Positions 6,711 through 15,066 of a DNA stretch of 45,808 nt are shown piece by piece. Source of the DNA: Oscillospiraceae bacterium (lineage in GTDB: Bacteria; Bacillota; Clostridia; Oscillospirales; Oscillospiraceae); contig JAEDNR010000007.1 in assembly GCA_016302405.1 (NCBI GenBank), forward strand, positions 1-45,808, given 5' to 3'. The notes below the pieces were generated by a model that was given only the letters and a program-made list of their open reading frames with translations, was not told the origin of the DNA and searched no databases. Within the stretch, counting starts at the first letter, position 1; each line of letters starts with the position of its first letter. The translations under genes were made by a program, and so were the position numbers.

Positions 6711-8199
6711 GTACCGACGCTTACCAATCTTTTACAACGCCTTGCTTCTCACGGCAGTTAATCTGCTGCTTCGTATGGCTGGAACCTCATTTCAGGTGTA
6801 TATATCCAGCCGGATCGGCGCAGTGGGCGTTGGGCTATTGCAGCTTGTCATGTCTGTAAGCAGTCTTTCCATGGTCGCCGGAATGGCCGGAATTCGAACC
6901 GCGACCATGTATCTGACTGCTGAGGAGCTTGGAAAGAAACGGGCGCAAAATGTGACATGGGTCCTTTCTGCCTGTTTTCTGTACAGCATATGCTTCAGTA
7001 CCGCCGTGGGCGGTTTGGTTTTTTTCTCGGCTCCCCTCATTGCCCGGTACTGGATCGGAGCCATGGAGGCAGTCCAGGCGCTTCGCATCTTCGCCGCCTT
7101 TCTCCCCTGCACCTGTTTATGCGGTGTGCTCACAGGCTACTTTACAGGCGCCAACCGGATCCGGACACTGGCCGCCGTAGAAGTCGTGGAACAGGTATGC
7201 TCCATGCTGGTAACATTGGCGGCGCTGACCTTTTGGGCAGGTGAAGATTCCGCAAGAGCCTGTCAGGCTGTCGTTCTGGGCGGATGCCTTGGCGGCATCG
7301 TAACACTGCTTCTATTAACGCTTTTACGGATTCTGGAGCGGCCTGTACATGGTCCCAGAATCCCGGTTCGCAGGAGACTGGAGCAGGTTGCCCTTCCCCT
7401 TGCCCTGGCGGATATCGTAAAGTCCGGTATCAATACAACAGAAAATCTGATGGTCCCTCAGCGGCTTGCCCGGAATCCCATGATCGATAATCCCCTTGCC
7501 GCTTTTGGTCTGGTCTGCGGGATGGTTTTTCCGGTTCTGATGTTCCCTGCCTGTATCCTATTCGGACTGGCCGAGCTGCTGATCCCGGAGCTTGCCCGGT
7601 GCGCGGCAGGAGGAAGCAAGAAACGGATCTCCCATCTTGTTCAGCGGAGCCTGTGGGTCGCCATGCTCTACGGAACCACCTTCTCCTGTCTGATCTATCT
7701 TCTTTCAGAAGATCTGTGCCAGTGGCTCTACCAAAGTCAGGAAGCAGGATACTATCTTCGGATGTACGCGCCCCTCATTCCCATGCTCTACTGTGACGCC
7801 ATTACTGACGCAATGACAAAAGGCCTGGGTCAGCAAAAAATCTGTGTGCGGTATAATATCCTCACCTCGGCTTTGGATGTTGTTTTTCTCTATTTTCTGC
7901 TTCCCCGTTTTGGTATGCGCGGATATTTCTTCAGCTTCCTTGTCACCCACCTGATAAACTTCATTCTGAGTCTCAGACGGCTGTTGATCATCTCCGGAGA
8001 GCATATTTCTGCCGCCCTCCCTTTGTTTACCGGCGTCGCGGCGTTGGGAAGCTGCTGGGCAGTCTCCCATCTCAGTTCCCCCGCTTTACAGGCCGTCACT
8101 TTTCTTCCCTTGTTTTTGAGCCTCCTGTACCTGATGGGTGTTTTCAAAAAAGAGGATTTTGCTTGGCTGAAAGGGCTGCTTTGTCCGAAACCGGTATGA
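6709..8199 (+). CDS. SpoVB-type polysaccharide flippase (MOP superfamily)
   Basis: 496 residues with about 14 hydrophobic segments, of the MATE-like MOP exporter family. It resembles the stage V sporulation protein B branch: an opening FYNALLLTAVNLLLRMAGTSF, then GLLQLVMSVSSLSMVAG and IPMLYCDAITDAMTKGLGQQ. The family moves lipid-linked cell-wall or polysaccharide precursors across the membrane, and SpoVB itself is needed for spore cortex. The TTG at 6709 is preferred because AAGGGGGGA is 5-6 bases before it and the first membrane segment then starts at residue 4. Upstream codons in the same frame overlap nth. SpoVB proper is a little longer, so 'SpoVB-like' is as far as sequence reading goes. 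Confidence 0.85.
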   Translation: MYRRLPIFYNALLLTAVNLLLRMAGTSFQVYISSRIGAVGVGLLQLVMSVSSLSMVAGMAGIRTATMYLTAEELGKKRAQNVTWVLSACFLYSICFSTAVGGLVFFSAPLIARYWIGAMEAVQALRIFAAFLPCTCLCGVLTGYFTGANRIRTLAAVEVVEQVCSMLVTLAALTFWAGEDSARACQAVVLGGCLGGIVTLLLLTLLRILERPVHGPRIPVRRRLEQVALPLALADIVKSGINTTENLMVPQRLARNPMIDNPLAAFGLVCGMVFPVLMFPACILFGLAELLIPELARCAAGGSKKRISHLVQRSLWVAMLYGTTFSCLIYLLSEDLCQWLYQSQEAGYYLRMYAPLIPMLYCDAITDAMTKGLGQQKICVRYNILTSALDVVFLYFLLPRFGMRGYFFSFLVTHLINFILSLRRLLIISGEHISAALPLFTGVAALGSCWAVSHLSSPALQAVTFLPLFLSLLYLMGVFKKEDFAWLKGLLCPKPV

Positions 8200-8241
8200 G
8201 AATCCATTTTCCGGTTTAAGAAAGCTTTAAACTGCTGTTCA

Positions 8242-8270
8242 TTGCTTTTCCTCCCTGTATTTGCTATAAT
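8242..8270 (+). promoter_or_regulatory. Promoter of the CHAP-domain gene
   Basis: TTGCTT (8242-8247), 17-bp spacer, TATAAT (8265-8270). The predicted start near 8277 leaves a leader of only about 15 bases. Confidence 0.75.
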
Positions 8271-8291
8271 ACGGCAGAGGAAGTGAAAAAT

Positions 8292-8921
8292 TTGAAAACA
8301 AAGCGAAAGCTCCTGTATTGGGTTCTGGCGGTTTTTGCGGGAATCGCATTGCTCGCGTCAGGAATCCTGTTCTATTTTTTATCTGACCCCTGGGGATTTG
8401 CCAGAGATGTAGAGCCCGCGGAAGAAGCCGCGAGGCTGGCGCTCATAGCTTCCGCCCAGCAGTGGCTGGGCGCGAATGAAGCAGACGGAAGTCACGAGGA
8501 AATTATTGACCTCTACAATTCCCACGAACCTCTGGCCCAGGACTATACCGTCCAATATACCGACAGCTGGTGTGCGGTCTTTGTCAGCGCCGCAGCCATT
8601 GCAAGCCAGGAAACCAATATTATTCCGACGGAATGTGGCTGCCAGCGGCAGATTGAATTGTTTGCGCAGATGGGATGCTGGCAGGAGGATGATAATTACC
8701 TTCCCCTGCCCGGTGATATTATCTACTATTCCTGGGGTAAGCAGCCCCTCTTTTCCGACTGTACCGGCTGGTCCAATCATGTTGGCATTGTTGTCGGTAC
8801 CGCCGGTCCTTTTATCAAGGTAATAGAAGGGAATAAAAATGACCGGGTCGCCTACCGGTACATTCTGCGGGGTTACTATCAGATCCGGGGGTATGGTCTT
8901 CCGGATTATGGCAGTACTTAA
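8292..8921 (+). CDS. Membrane-anchored CHAP-domain peptidoglycan amidase/endopeptidase
   Basis: 209 residues. A basic N-terminus and one hydrophobic segment (about 7-30) look like an uncleaved signal anchor. The CHAP fold occupies about 45-195, with catalytic Cys94 in DSWCAVFVS, His163 in WSNHVGIVVG and a polar third residue near IEGN (179-182). CHAP enzymes cut peptide bonds or amide links in peptidoglycan. The exact bond is not predictable. The TTG at 8292 is taken as start, since AGAGG lies 11 bases upstream. A GTG at 8283 is almost touching that site but cannot be excluded. It has its own promoter and terminator. Confidence 0.82.
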   Translation: MKTKRKLLYWVLAVFAGIALLASGILFYFLSDPWGFARDVEPAEEAARLALIASAQQWLGANEADGSHEEIIDLYNSHEPLAQDYTVQYTDSWCAVFVSAAAIASQETNIIPTECGCQRQIELFAQMGCWQEDDNYLPLPGDIIYYSWGKQPLFSDCTGWSNHVGIVVGTAGPFIKVIEGNKNDRVAYRYILRGYYQIRGYGLPDYGST

Positions 8922-8929
8922 AATCGAAA

Positions 8930-8953
8930 ATGCCTCCCATCGGAGGTGTTTTT
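8930..8953 (+). terminator. Terminator after the CHAP gene
   Basis: Stem ATGCCTCC/GGAGGTGT with two G-T pairs and a CATC loop, followed by TTTTT. The T-run merges with the left end of the palindromic element at 8951. Confidence 0.75.
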
Positions 8954-9120
8954 AAGGAAGCTCTGGTTAAATTGACAAGCGCTGTGGGCGAGAGATTTTG
9001 GCACGAGTTAAAGCATGGAAACCCGGAGAATACTGGATGTATTTCCGGTTTTTCATGCTGAGAAGTCGGGCCAAAAGATCCGACCACAGCCGCAGACGAT
9101 TTAATCAGAGTTTCCTTAAA
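8951..9120. repeat. ~170-bp MITE-like palindromic element A
   Basis: The ends 8951-8974 and 9097-9120 are inverted repeats matching at 21 of 24 positions (opening TTTAAGGAA, then CTCTG, then TTAAAT). The similarity continues inward: GCTGTGG with TTTTGGC near the ends, and AGCATGGAAACCCGGA against TCCGGTTTTTCATGCT around the centre. The whole element can fold into one long hairpin with arms of about 75-80 bases. It contains no credible gene. Small non-coding elements with such ends are usually mobilised by a transposase elsewhere. No target duplication is obvious here. Confidence 0.75.
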
Positions 9121-9148
9121 TGTTCGGGACGGCGCAAAATGCCCAATA

Positions 9149-9177
9149 TTGATTTCTCTGAAAAGCTGTGGTATACT
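9149..9177 (+). promoter_or_regulatory. gltX promoter
   Basis: TTGATT (9149-9154), 17-bp spacer, TATACT (9172-9177), directly after palindromic element A. Confidence 0.7.
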
Positions 9178-9210
9178 CAATAAAGATTTTGAAATAAAGA
9201 GGTACGAATT

Positions 9211-10857
9211 ATGGACTATCAGGCTTTGGCTGATCTTCTTTTTCCCAATGTGACCCAGTCAGCGGAGGATCTTGAAAAGCGATTCCCTCCCCGTGATCTT
9301 CCGGAAGGCGCCGTCATCACCCGGATGGCTCCCTCCCCCACCGGTTTTGTTCACCTGGGCAATCTGGTTCAGGGTCTGACCAGCGAACGGATGGCGCACC
9401 AGTCCGGCGGTGTGCTGTTTCTTCGGGTTGAGGATACCGACGCCAAACGGGAAGTCCCCGGGGCTGTGGAAGTGCTCATCGACACACTGAAGCATTATGG
9501 CATTCACTTTGACGAGGGTGCCACCATGGACGGCGACAACGGCGCATACGGCCCCTACCGCCAGCGTCAGCGGGCTGACATTTATCATGTCTATGCCAAG
9601 AAGCTGGTCGCCGAGGGGAAGGCCTACCCCTGCTTCTGCACGGAGGAAGAGCTCTCTGCCATGCGGGAACAGCAGGAGAAGAACAAGGAAACCACAGGCT
9701 ACTACGGAAAGTACGCCATCTGGCGTGACCGTCCCATGGAGGATATTCAAGCACAGATTGATGCCGGGAAGCCCTGGGTTCTCCGGTTCCGTTCCACCGG
9801 CGACATCAGCCACCAGTTCAAATATAACGATCTTGTGAAGGGTGAGCTGACGGTTACGGAAAACAATGTGGATCAGGTACTGCTGAAATCTGACGGCATT
9901 CCCACTTACCACTTTGCCCATGCGGTGGACGATCATCTGATGCGGACGACCCATGTGGTTCGTGGCGACGAATGGCTGCCCAGCCTGCCTTTCCACATTC
10001 AGCTTTTTGGGGCCCTTGGCTTCAAGCTGCCCAAATATGTCCATATCGGGCCCCTGATGAAAATGGACGGCACCTCCAAGCGCAAGCTCAGCAAGCGGAA
10101 AGATCCGGAACTTGCGCTGACCTACTACAAAGCGGAAGGTTTCCCTGTGCAGGCGGTCTATGAATATATTATGACCCTCTTAAACTCCAATTACGAGGAC
10201 TGGCGCAGAGCCAATCCCACCGCGCCCGCTTCCGCTTTCAAGTTCAGCCCCAAAAAGCTGAATCCAGCCGGAAATCTCTTTGACTATGCCAAGCTGACAG
10301 ACGTTTCCAAAAATGAAATCGCGAAAATGGATGCCCAAACCGTGTACTCTCTGCTTGTGGAGTGGGCGGAAGAATTTGACCCCGACTTTGCGGGTAAGCT
10401 GAAAGAGAATCCGGCTTATGCCAAGTCCATTCTTGCCATCGGGCGGGGCGGAAAGAAGCCCAGAAAGGATCTGGCGACCTGGAAAGAAGCCAAGCCCTAC
10501 ATGGGATTCTTCTACGACGACTATCTGGAAGCGCCTGTATTTGACCAAAAGTTTGATAAGGAGACTGTAAAAGATGCCCTTGCCAAATTCCTGGACTGCT
10601 ATGATCCTGAGGATGATTCCACGGCATGGTTTGATAAGGTAAAGGCCGTAACGGTAGGTTTGGGCTTTACCACGGACATGAAAGCCTACAAGGCAAATCC
10701 CGATGCTTTTCCCGGGACCGTGGCAGACATTTCCACATTCCTTCGTGTTGCCGTGACCGGAAAAACCGCTTCTCCGGATCTGTACACGGTAATGAAGCTG
10801 CTGGGAAAAGACCGTACAATCGAACGGATCCGCAGTGCCATCGCTTCCCTGAACTGA
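9211..10857 (+). CDS. gltX: Glutamate-tRNA ligase
   Basis: 548 residues. It charges tRNA-Glu, and in bacteria without GlnRS often tRNA-Gln too. The class I signature is APSPTGFVHLGN (HIGH equivalent at 48-51), and the KMSKS equivalent is KLSKR at 292-296. FLRVEDTD and YHFAHAVDDHLM lie between them. At 548 residues it is longer than most bacterial enzymes (about 470-500). The extra sequence is in the C-terminal anticodon-binding half. AGAGG sits about 9 bases before the ATG. It is a single-gene transcript with palindromic elements on both flanks. Confidence 0.95.
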   Translation: MDYQALADLLFPNVTQSAEDLEKRFPPRDLPEGAVITRMAPSPTGFVHLGNLVQGLTSERMAHQSGGVLFLRVEDTDAKREVPGAVEVLIDTLKHYGIHFDEGATMDGDNGAYGPYRQRQRADIYHVYAKKLVAEGKAYPCFCTEEELSAMREQQEKNKETTGYYGKYAIWRDRPMEDIQAQIDAGKPWVLRFRSTGDISHQFKYNDLVKGELTVTENNVDQVLLKSDGIPTYHFAHAVDDHLMRTTHVVRGDEWLPSLPFHIQLFGALGFKLPKYVHIGPLMKMDGTSKRKLSKRKDPELALTYYKAEGFPVQAVYEYIMTLLNSNYEDWRRANPTAPASAFKFSPKKLNPAGNLFDYAKLTDVSKNEIAKMDAQTVYSLLVEWAEEFDPDFAGKLKENPAYAKSILAIGRGGKKPRKDLATWKEAKPYMGFFYDDYLEAPVFDQKFDKETVKDALAKFLDCYDPEDDSTAWFDKVKAVTVGLGFTTDMKAYKANPDAFPGTVADISTFLRVAVTGKTASPDLYTVMKLLGKDRTIERIRSAIASLN

Positions 10858-11023
10858 TACTAGTTTTTCATAAAACGGTTAAATTCCGTTTTATGAGACC
10901 GCGGTCTCGCGGTCAGCGGCATCGCCGCCCCAAAACGCAGTCCATACATTTCTCGCCACCACTGGCGGCCTGCGCGAAAAGCGCAGGATAAAATGGTATT
11001 AACCATTTTATCGAGAAATAGTA
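10858..11023. repeat. ~166-bp MITE-like element B with nested hairpins
   Basis: Begins directly after the gltX stop codon. Its two ends are inverted relatives (TACTAG-TTTTTC at the left, GAGAAATAGTA at the right). Each end is followed inward by a hairpin: CATAAAACGG/CCGTTTTATG at 10869-10895 and GATAAAATGG/CCATTTTATC at 10987-11012. These two hairpins are also related to each other in inverted orientation. Inside lie the palindrome AGACCGCGGTCT and the hairpin CCTGCGC/GCGCAGG. No open frame is credible. It may serve as the gltX transcript end. Confidence 0.7.
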
Positions 11024-11031
11024 TGAATATC

Positions 11032-11069
11032 AAAACCCGTGCCGGTCAAAAAGAAACGACCGGCACGGG
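11032..11069 (-). terminator. Terminator of mrp
   Basis: Perfect 12-bp stem CCCGTGCCGGTC/GACCGGCACGGG (11036-11069), followed on the minus strand by TTTTG. It lies directly after the mrp stop codon. Confidence 0.88.
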
Positions 11070-11083
11070 CTTTCTATACAGGA

Positions 11084-11905
11084 TTACAGGGAACGGATCG
11101 CGTCAATCACAGGGGATACAGCTGCAGTATCTACCGTCTCCATCAGGCCGCCGTCATAGGCTTTCGCGATCTCCGGGTCAATAGGCAGGCGGGCAAGAAC
11201 CGGGATGCCCAGGGCCGCTGCCGTTTCATCCAGGTGGCTTTCTCCAAAGACACTGATCTTCTTGCCGCAGTCCGGACAGCGAAGATAGGAATAATTCTCC
11301 ACAAAGCCCAAAACAGGAATATGCATCATATTTGCCATCTTGACTGCTTTGGTAACGATCATGGAAACAAGGTCCTGGGGGCTGGTCACAATAACTACGC
11401 CATCCACCGGAATGCTCTGGAACACCGTCAGCGGAACATCGCCGGTTCCGGGAGGCATATCCACAAACAGATAATCCACATCTTCCCAGATTACATCCGT
11501 CCAGAACTGCTTTACGGCACCGGCGATCACAGGGCCGCGCCAAACGACAGGATCCGCCGGATCATCCAGAAGCAGATTGATGGACATAACCTGGATGCCG
11601 CTGCGGGACAGTGCCGGAAAGAGGCCGTCCTCGTTGGCACCCTGGCACTCCTGTACGCCGAAGGCTGTGGGCACGGAGGGGCCGGTAATGTCAGCATCCA
11701 ATATACCGACACGCTTTCCTTCCCGGGCCATGGCTACTGCCAGCATGGATGAGACAGTGGATTTTCCCACACCGCCCTTGCCGGAAACCACAGCGATCAC
11801 TTTTTTAACGCTGGATTTTGGATTCAGGCTGGCAAGCAAGCTTTCCGCCTTACGATCAGAGCAATCCGAACCGCAGGAAGAACAATTTCCGTTGCATGAA
11901 CTCAT
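11084..11905 (-). CDS. mrp: Mrp/NBP35-type P-loop ATPase, iron-sulfur cluster carrier
   Basis: 273 residues. Members of this family bind and transfer Fe-S clusters and use ATP. The deviant Walker A GKGGVGKST is at 42-50, followed by DADITGPSVP and the FVDMPPGTGD switch motif. The cluster-bridging pair is Cys210-Pro-Asp-Cys213. The N-terminus carries four cysteines in fifteen residues (Cys4, 8, 11, 15), which resembles in kind, though not in spacing, the N-terminal ferredoxin-like cluster of Nbp35. AAGGAG precedes the ATG. It has a consensus promoter, so it is probably well expressed. Confidence 0.92.
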   Translation of the reverse strand: MSSCNGNCSSCGSDCSDRKAESLLASLNPKSSVKKVIAVVSGKGGVGKSTVSSMLAVAMAREGKRVGILDADITGPSVPTAFGVQECQGANEDGLFPALSRSGIQVMSINLLLDDPADPVVWRGPVIAGAVKQFWTDVIWEDVDYLFVDMPPGTGDVPLTVFQSIPVDGVVIVTSPQDLVSMIVTKAVKMANMMHIPVLGFVENYSYLRCPDCGKKISVFGESHLDETAAALGIPVLARLPIDPEIAKAYDGGLMETVDTAAVSPVIDAIRSL

Positions 11906-11983
11906 GATTTATACTCCTTTTTCTTTTGGGTGCCTGACAAACTACCCTTAGTGGTTTTTAGAGGTTGCCTTTTGAATGCCTTT

Positions 11984-12012
11984 ATTATAGGACAGCTGTC
12001 AGATACTGTCAA
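11984..12012 (-). promoter_or_regulatory. mrp promoter (perfect consensus)
   Basis: TTGACA (12007-12012), 17-bp spacer, TATAAT (11984-11989) on the minus strand. The -35 box overlaps the capA stop codon. The spacer contains the 10-bp palindrome GACAGCTGTC, a possible repressor site. Confidence 0.85.
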
Positions 12013-13142
12013 CCGCTATCCGCATCACCGGAATCTCCGTCAATCGTCTCTGTCGGGGACCAGTTCAGCTTTTCCATTACCCGGTCATATTCCGCCGAAG
12101 AAGGATCGTAGGGCGTCGGCTGATAGTTATTGGATGTAGTAATGGAACTGATACATACCGGGTGGACATTCACCTGATCCATCCGGACGGTTCCGTCCCC
12201 ACTGCGGGTAATCGCAAGCTGAATTACAGCACTGTCAAAGTCTCTGGGAGAAGTATTGCCGCCAAAGCTGAAATTTCCAAGGGAATAGAAAATAATGCCG
12301 TGCCCATATTTTTCAATGGGCTGAAGCACATGGGGATGATGCCCCCAAACGACATCCGCTCCGGCGTCAATAGCCGCATATGCCAATGACACCTGCATGG
12401 TACTGGGATTGTAGGAATATTCGGTTCCCCAATGTACCGCGAAGATGATAAAGTCCACTCCCTGTTCCTTCAGGGACGTGATACCGCTCACGATCTGGTC
12501 CTCATCCAGTTTATAGAACATCGCGCCGTAAATACCAACCTTAAAGCTATCTCCCAGAGTAATAATCACAGAGGAATCCCGCTCTACATAGGGTATCCCG
12601 GCTTCATTCAGGGTATCCAAAGTTGATTGGTACCCGTTTGTGCCGTAATCCTCGGTATGATTATTGGCAAGGGTTACCGCCTCCACGCTGCCCTCCGTCA
12701 GAATATTGACATAATCCGTTGGGCCGCGGAAATTAAATTTCTTGTTGGGTATCGGATATCCATCGTCAACAAGAGGACCTTCCAGATTGACAAGGGTTAA
12801 GTCGTCATTTGCAAAATAGCACTGCACATTCCGAAACGGGTGTCCATAATCCTCACCGACAGTACGAATAAAGCCCAGGTCCGCATAATAAACAGGGATA
12901 TTCGTACCAAGCGTACAATCCCCCGCCAGGGAAATCACATATTTCTCCTCCTCGGGTTCTGTCTCGGGAGGCAATGTTTCAGGTTCCGTTACAACTGTAG
13001 CAGGGATCACCGGCACCGTTTCCGTTTCCTCCGTTGTGCTCTCCTGCAGAGCAGGTTCCGGCTTCCGACATGCAGGCAGTGTAATCCCCAGGAAAACCGC
13101 AAGCAAAAGCAGGATACCCTTTATTTTCTTCATCCGTTTCAT
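12009..13142 (-). CDS. CapA/PgsA-family metallophosphatase-like lipoprotein
   Basis: 377 residues. A signal peptide ends in a lipobox (LPAC, lipidated Cys25), so the protein is tethered outside the membrane. After an acidic, proline-rich linker, the PGA_cap (CapA) fold runs from about 70 to 350. It has ISLAGDCTLG, NLEGPL, the metal-site ANNHTEDYG, HWGTEY, GHHPHVLQPIE and YSLGNF. Family members act in poly-gamma-glutamate or capsule formation, but many stand-alone clostridial copies have no known substrate. The ATG at 13142 has GAGGG 7 bases upstream. It is the last gene of the comEC-holA-rnmV-ABC-F run. Confidence 0.88.
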   Translation of the reverse strand: MKRMKKIKGILLLLAVFLGITLPACRKPEPALQESTTEETETVPVIPATVVTEPETLPPETEPEEEKYVISLAGDCTLGTNIPVYYADLGFIRTVGEDYGHPFRNVQCYFANDDLTLVNLEGPLVDDGYPIPNKKFNFRGPTDYVNILTEGSVEAVTLANNHTEDYGTNGYQSTLDTLNEAGIPYVERDSSVIITLGDSFKVGIYGAMFYKLDEDQIVSGITSLKEQGVDFIIFAVHWGTEYSYNPSTMQVSLAYAAIDAGADVVWGHHPHVLQPIEKYGHGIIFYSLGNFSFGGNTSPRDFDSAVIQLAITRSGDGTVRMDQVNVHPVCISSITTSNNYQPTPYDPSSAEYDRVMEKLNWSPTETIDGDSGDADSG

Positions 13143-13203
13143 TGACCAACCCTCTTTCTGTGAAAGAATACGCAATTTCTCTCATTCGGATCACAGTTTT
13201 AGC

Positions 13204-15066
13204 TTATTCGCTCATCTGCTCCCATTGCTCCATCAATTCCATCAGCGTCGCTTCCTGCGCTTCCTTTTCTCCCAGCAGGCGGGTCAGCTCCTGATAATCT
13301 GACGCCGCTTCCTCGATCTGCTTATCGAGGGCAGCAATGGACTGCTCCTGTTTTTCGATCTCCCGTTCCAGTGCCCGAAGACGCTTTTCAGAATCCTTGG
13401 TTCCGCCTTTTGGTTTTTCTTTCTTCTGCTTCGGCGCGGCAGGGGATTCCGCTTTTAGCGCGGCTTCATGCTCCAGTATGGAGCGATACTTCTGATAGCC
13501 GCAGGGGAAATCCCGGATCATACCATCCTGCAGCAGCCAAATCCGTTCCGCGAACTTCTCAATAAAGTACCGGTCGTGGGATACAAAAAGCAAGGTTCCC
13601 TCAAACTCTTCAATGGCCGCTTCCACCCATTCCCGGGAAGCAATGTCCAGATGGTTCGTCGGCTCGTCCAGAATGAGCAGATTGATCTTTTCATCCATGA
13701 GCATGCACAGACGCAGACGGGACTGTTCTCCGCCGGAGAGGGTTCCCACCGTCTTAAAAACATCCTCGCCCTGGAAAAGGAACGCACCCAACCGGTCCCG
13801 GGCTGTCTGTGGCGTGCAGTTCTTTTCATAGAGCATGGTGTCATACAGGCTGCGCTCCGGATGGTCAAAATGCAGGATCTGGGGCAGGTACCCAACCTTA
13901 ACCGTAGGCCCAAACTGGATCTTTCCCTGGCAGCTTTCATCCCCCAGAAGACAACTCAGGAAGGTCGTCTTTCCGCTTCCGTTATCCCCCAGCAGTGCGA
14001 TCCGCTCTCCGCCCTCCACATTGAGGTTCACATCCGAGAAAAGTGCATGCTCCCCAAAAGATTTAGACAGTCCTTTGATCTTAAATACCACATCACCGGA
14101 AAAATCCTTTTCCCCGAAAGAAGCTTTCATTGTCCGTTCTTTCTTTGGCTTTTCCGTCTTCCTGATACGCTCCATCCGGTGCTGGATGGACATAGCACGG
14201 CGATACAGGGTCCTGTTGTTGATGCCCCAGCCCTTCATTCGCTCTACGGTAAAACCCAGTTGTTTTAATTTTGCCTGCTCCTGCTCATACTGCTTCATTT
14301 GCAGGTCAAACCGGGCCTGCTTTTCATCCATGTAAAAGGAATAGTTGCCGGAATAGAACTCCGCATGGCCGTCTGTGATCTCTATGACCCTCTGGGCGAC
14401 CCGGTCGATGAAATATCGGTCATGGGAAATGACTACAACAGTTCCCTTGAATGTATTGACATAACTCTCCAGCCACTCCACACTGCGAAGATCCAAGTGG
14501 TTTGTAGGCTCATCCAGCAGTAGAATATCCGTTTTTTCCAGCAAGAGCCTGGCAAGATTGACACGGGTCTTCTCTCCCCCGGAAAGGCTGTCAAATTCCT
14601 GCTGGCGCTGCTGCCGGGTAATCCCCAGGCCGTTACAGATCTTATCGGTTTCCACATCCGTTTCATAGCCGCCTCCTGCCTGAAACGCTGCAGTGAGCCG
14701 GTCATATTCCCGGAGAAGCTCACTGTCAGATCCTGACTGCATCTGCTTTTCAATGGCTTCCATACGCATGCGAATGTTCCAGAGGTCCGCAAACGCGGAG
14801 TGAAGAACATCCTCAACCAGGAAGCCCTCCGGGAAATGAGGAATCTGGGAAATTAAGCCCAAACGCTTATTGGGATTAACATAGACCTCACCGTCATCAT
14901 AGTCCATTTCCCCGGTGAGAATCTTCAGGAGTGTGGTCTTTCCACAGCCGTTTCTGCCCAGGATTGCGACACGCTCTCCCTCCTGGATTTCAAAGGTCAA
15001 ACCATCCAGGAGGTTTTCTCCGATTACAAAGAATTTTACAAGGTTTTTTACAGATATATCAACCAT
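13204..15066 (-). CDS. ABC-F family ATPase (ribosome-associated)
   Basis: 620 residues with two ABC ATPase domains and no membrane part. Walker A1 is GRNGCGKTT at 37-45 and the first signature is LSGGEKTRVNLARLLL with ILLLDEPTNHLD. The second domain has GDNGSGKTT, LSGGEQSRLRL and LILDEPTNHLD. The inter-domain linker (about 240-320) is helical and basic, as in ABC-F proteins that enter the ribosomal E site. A coiled coil rich in Lys and Glu closes the protein (about 540-620). It is most like the YdiF/Uup chromosomal groups. Antibiotic protection is possible for the family but not indicated here. The start overlaps rnmV by 8 bases. Confidence 0.9.
   Translation of the reverse strand: MVDISVKNLVKFFVIGENLLDGLTFEIQEGERVAILGRNGCGKTTLLKILTGEMDYDDGEVYVNPNKRLGLISQIPHFPEGFLVEDVLHSAFADLWNIRMRMEAIEKQMQSGSDSELLREYDRLTAAFQAGGGYETDVETDKICNGLGITRQQRQQEFDSLSGGEKTRVNLARLLLEKTDILLLDEPTNHLDLRSVEWLESYVNTFKGTVVVISHDRYFIDRVAQRVIEITDGHAEFYSGNYSFYMDEKQARFDLQMKQYEQEQAKLKQLGFTVERMKGWGINNRTLYRRAMSIQHRMERIRKTEKPKKERTMKASFGEKDFSGDVVFKIKGLSKSFGEHALFSDVNLNVEGGERIALLGDNGSGKTTFLSCLLGDESCQGKIQFGPTVKVGYLPQILHFDHPERSLYDTMLYEKNCTPQTARDRLGAFLFQGEDVFKTVGTLSGGEQSRLRLCMLMDEKINLLILDEPTNHLDIASREWVEAAIEEFEGTLLFVSHDRYFIEKFAERIWLLQDGMIRDFPCGYQKYRSILEHEAALKAESPAAPKQKKEKPKGGTKDSEKRLRALEREIEKQEQSIAALDKQIEEAASDYQELTRLLGEKEAQEATLMELMEQWEQMSE

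Noticed and set aside
8998..9183. A 61-codon frame between the CHAP gene and gltX
   Set aside because: It lies inside the palindromic element and runs over the gltX promoter.
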